From: [Clostridium] aerotolerans DSM 5434
GTDB taxonomy: Bacteria; Bacillota; Clostridia; Lachnospirales; Lachnospiraceae
Reading direction: 5' to 3'
DNA length: 64,000 bases
Assembly: GCF_000687555.1 (NCBI RefSeq)
Contig: NZ_JHWJ01000005.1
Location: forward strand, 124,001 to 188,000
Below, in pieces: positions 63,221-64,000 of the stretch; position 1 is the stretch's first letter, and the number at the start of each line of letters is the position of its first letter. The translations under genes and the position numbers were made by a program. The notes under the pieces are model-generated. The model had not been told where the DNA came from. It worked only from the letters and a program-made list of their open reading frames with translations, and searched no databases.

Positions 63221-64000
63221 TTACATCTTTGCCATCAGTTCACGAATCAAGGTCTCATATTTTTCATAACCCACAGGAGGCTCCAAAAGCTCTACTTCAC
63301 GTGGATTGGGTTCCGGATCTTTTGGTGTGGTAGCATCGATGATCAGCTTGGAATGCATACCTGCCGGGTAGGAAGATGGATCAAGAGGCATCCCGGGGCA
63401 GTTAGGAATGACTACTACATCCTTATCCGGACGTACTCTGGTGGTCAAGGCCCACATTACCTGAGGCAGGTTAAAAGGATCCACAAATTCATCTACGATG
63501 ATGATGATCTTACTGTAAGAACCTCCATGGGGAGTAGAAAGCAGACGGAAAGCGACCTCTTTGCCAAAGCCTCCGAAGCGTACCTTGGTAGAGATGATAC
63601 AGCCAATTCCATGGGTGTACATGGCGTTCACTGCCTGAACCTCAGGGAAATCCCGCTTGATCTGCTGGTATAGGGGAACCGATGTGTTAAGTGCCATAAG
63701 GTAATCAATCTCTGTCCAGGGAATACCAAGATACAGATTTTCAAAAATGGGATTGGTCCGGTGGGTCACATGGGTAATGGTAATCACACATTGACGGCGG
63801 GAACCGGAATAAGAGCCTGGAAACTCACCAAAGGGTCCTTCGACTTCCCGAACCCGTGGTTCTATATAACCTTCCAGCACTACCTCTGATCCGGCCGGAA
63901 CGTAGAGATTGTCATAGAGATCTGATTTTACAATTTGAGTGGGAACGCCATCCTGAAGTGCCCCTACAAATTCATACTCATTTTGTGTATACATGACTGG
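63221..64000 (-). CDS. ubiD: UbiD family decarboxylase, 5' part outside window
   Basis: The C-terminal ~260 residues are present; the frame runs off the window end, so the N-terminal half is missing. Family blocks are EYEFVGALQDGVPTQIVKSD, PAGSEVVLEGYIEPRVREVEGPFGEFPGSYSG with the two catalytic glutamates five residues apart in EGPFGE, and GIPWTEIDYL. It is the C subunit of a non-oxidative hydroxyarylic acid decarboxylase (BsdC/VdcC-like), requiring prenylated FMN. The presence of VdcD- and LpdD-like partners supports a phenolic acid such as vanillate, 4-hydroxybenzoate or gallate as substrate. Confidence 0.93.
   Translation of the reverse strand, partial: PVMYTQNEYEFVGALQDGVPTQIVKSDLYDNLYVPAGSEVVLEGYIEPRVREVEGPFGEFPGSYSGSRRQCVITITHVTHRTNPIFENLYLGIPWTEIDYLMALNTSVPLYQQIKRDFPEVQAVNAMYTHGIGCIISTKVRFGGFGKEVAFRLLSTPHGGSYSKIIIIVDEFVDPFNLPQVMWALTTRVRPDKDVVVIPNCPGMPLDPSSYPAGMHSKLIIDATTPKDPEPNPREVELLEPPVGYEKYETLIRELMAKM

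Noticed and set aside
63215-63673. 152-codon plus-strand frame
   Set aside because: Antisense shadow of the ubiD coding sequence.
1-64000. CRISPR arrays, tRNA or rRNA genes, insertion sequences
   Set aside because: No regularly spaced repeats, cloverleaf-like sequences, rRNA segments or transposase frames were recognised on reading both strands.

Overview
The window looks like chromosome of a low-GC, spore-former-type Firmicute, most likely a Lachnospiraceae member (Lacrimispora / Clostridium cluster XIVa-like). The inference rests on strong AGGAGG-type ribosome binding sites, a glmS self-cleaving ribozyme, the rplU-prp-rpmA-obgE-yhbY-nadD-yqeK-rsfS block next to an RNase G / TIGR03960-type radical SAM pair, a divergent lexA/yneA-like pair with Gram-positive SOS boxes, and an electron-confurcating lactate dehydrogenase operon. 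No rRNA, tRNA, CRISPR array or insertion sequence was recognised.

Layout. 1-12.6 kb is core: a partial HlyD-like gene, yggS, sepF, aroB, lspA, a RluD-family synthase, a cytidylate kinase-like gene, glmS with its ribozyme, a HAD phosphatase, an NlpC/P60 hydrolase and an LCP protein. 12.6-22.1 kb is AT-rich accessory DNA: two secreted proteins, a frame-disrupted phosphoribosyltransferase-like gene, an arsenic operon (two ArsR, ArsC, ArsD, ArsA) without an efflux pump, a tyrosine recombinase, and an Ntn amidase flanked by two near-identical hairpins. 22.1-28.3 kb is a lactate operon (EtfB, EtfA, FAD dehydrogenase, permease) with a GntR/FCD regulator and two palindromic operators. 28.7-46.5 kb holds an AtuA/DUF4387 pair with a LysR regulator, dedA, an AI-2E/YtvI-type protein, a TetM-like GTPase, the lexA region, the ribosome-assembly block, an MFS carrier, RNase G and the radical SAM pair.

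46.6-54.4 kb is the most interesting part: an apparent peptide natural-product (RiPP) locus, all on the minus strand. A LytTR response regulator and an AgrC-like sensor kinase precede two unannotated 52-residue precursor peptides (51723-51881 and 51377-51535; core pattern NC-x-RPGGFLWG-x-NG-x-S-x-CTC), a radical SAM/SPASM enzyme, a protein joining a GNAT-like half to a subtilisin-like protease half, and an ABC exporter without its own peptidase domain. The gene set suggests sensing, precursor synthesis, radical crosslinking, leader cleavage and export. I do not recognise the peptide family.

54.7-64 kb: a cobalamin-riboswitch-controlled BtuFCD-type importer, a chemoreceptor, and a phenolic-acid decarboxylase operon (UbiD partial, VdcD-like zinc ribbon, SLC13-type permease, UbiX, LpdD-like protein, and an isopentenyl-diphosphate isomerase that could supply the prenyl donor for prenylated FMN).
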